Shown: piece after piece, positions 63,655 through 64,000 of the stretch
Layout: every line of letters starts with the position of its first letter
Position numbering within the stretch: position 1 is the first letter of the stretch
From: Shewanella sairae
GTDB lineage: Bacteria; Pseudomonadota; Gammaproteobacteria; Enterobacterales; Shewanellaceae
Length of the DNA stretch: 64,000 bases
Assembly: GCF_023283535.1 (NCBI RefSeq)
Contig: NZ_JAKILT010000002.1
Coordinates: 113,052 to 177,051 of the forward strand
Reading direction: 5' to 3'
Program-made: the position numbers and the translations under genes
The notes under the pieces: generated by a model
The model's input: only the letters and a program-made list of their open reading frames with translations
Told to the model about the DNA's origin: nothing
The model's database searches: none

Positions 63655-64000
63655 TTATTATGTCGGTTAGGCTTTAACCCATCATCAACTGCGCTATTCA
63701 TTACGTAGGTTGGGCTTTAGCCCATCACCAACTGCGCTATTAATAACGACAGCAACGCTATCAACGACGGCATCACTAACAATATCAATGACGCTATCAA
63801 CGACGGCATAAATGCCGACCTACACATTCTATCGTCAGCCTCACCCGGCTATACATTACGTAGGTTGGGCTTTAGCCCATCATCAACTGCGCTATTAATA
63901 ACGACAGCAACGCTATCAACGACGGCATAAATGCCGACCTACACATTCTATCGTCAGCCTCACCCGGCTATACATTACGTAGGTTGGGCTTTAGCCCATC
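63655..64000. repeat. repeat array C: bipartite palindromic units, cut by window end
   Basis: At least two complete units (63704-63824 and 63858-63943 approximately) and a third starting at 63977, plus a decayed left piece at 63662-63685. Each begins GTAGGTTGGGCTTTAGCC and ends GGCATAAATGCCGACCTAC. The spacer (ACATTCTATCGTCAGCCTCA..., about 35 bases) is close to the reverse complement of the last spacer of array A, and unlike that of array B. The array lies upstream of pgk. Confidence 0.9.

Overview
The window looks like chromosomal DNA of a marine gammaproteobacterium of the genus Shewanella or a close relative. This is inferred from gene content and order: nrfA with narQ/narP, fkpA divergent from slyX, xerD-dsbC-recJ, a GbpA chitin-binding LPMO under a c-di-GMP riboswitch, and pgk-fba. 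No database search was possible. Most of the window is ordinary core genome; the accessory signal is in intergenic repeats, one integron-type cassette and one membrane regulator pair.

Layout. 1-8.8 kb: two small unknown proteins, an Atm1-type ABC exporter, a 58-residue small protein, aroG, a TPR/transglutaminase-like lipoprotein, and the glnK-amtB nitrogen operon with NtrC sites and a sigma-54-like promoter, facing an isochorismatase-family hydrolase. 8.8-13.4 kb: a hairpin-bounded non-coding element, then nrfA divergent from narQ-narP with a perfect NarP palindrome between them. 13.4-21 kb: yacL, fkpA/slyX, a COG3014 lipoprotein with lpoB, a secreted M1 aminopeptidase and a small membrane coiled-coil protein. 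21-31 kb: repeat array A, a phosphoribosyltransferase, phoD, a MORN-type lipoprotein, an EEP nuclease-fold protein, a DUF808 protein, rpiA, a GNAT, a nucleotidyltransferase and rarD. 31-36 kb: c-di-GMP riboswitch plus gbpA, a small secreted protein, a Nudix hydrolase, a lone integron gene cassette with a well-formed attC, and a hairpin-rich non-coding element. 36-40 kb: cysteine catabolism locus (cyuP, cyuA, cyuR). 40-46 kb: recJ, dsbC, xerD, repeat array B and brnQ. 46-58 kb: trmN6, srmB, an RND efflux pair, a radical SAM protein, a PAS sensor with a degenerate GGDEF domain and an unknown membrane protein. 58-64 kb: an overlapping ToxR-like/periplasmic-partner pair, a DUF481 porin-like protein, a MITE, fba, pgk and repeat array C running off the end.

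How the parts work together: the nitrogen genes link ammonium uptake (GlnK-AmtB, NtrC control) with nitrite ammonification (NrfA, sensed by NarQ-NarP). CyuR-CyuA-CyuP form a cysteine uptake and desulfuration unit with FNR- and CRP-like sites. Pgk and Fba are glycolytic neighbours. The best candidates for something little described are the membrane wHTH regulator with its overlapping periplasmic partner (58.2-59.5 kb), the solitary integron cassette (34.4-35.5 kb), and three families of structured intergenic repeats.
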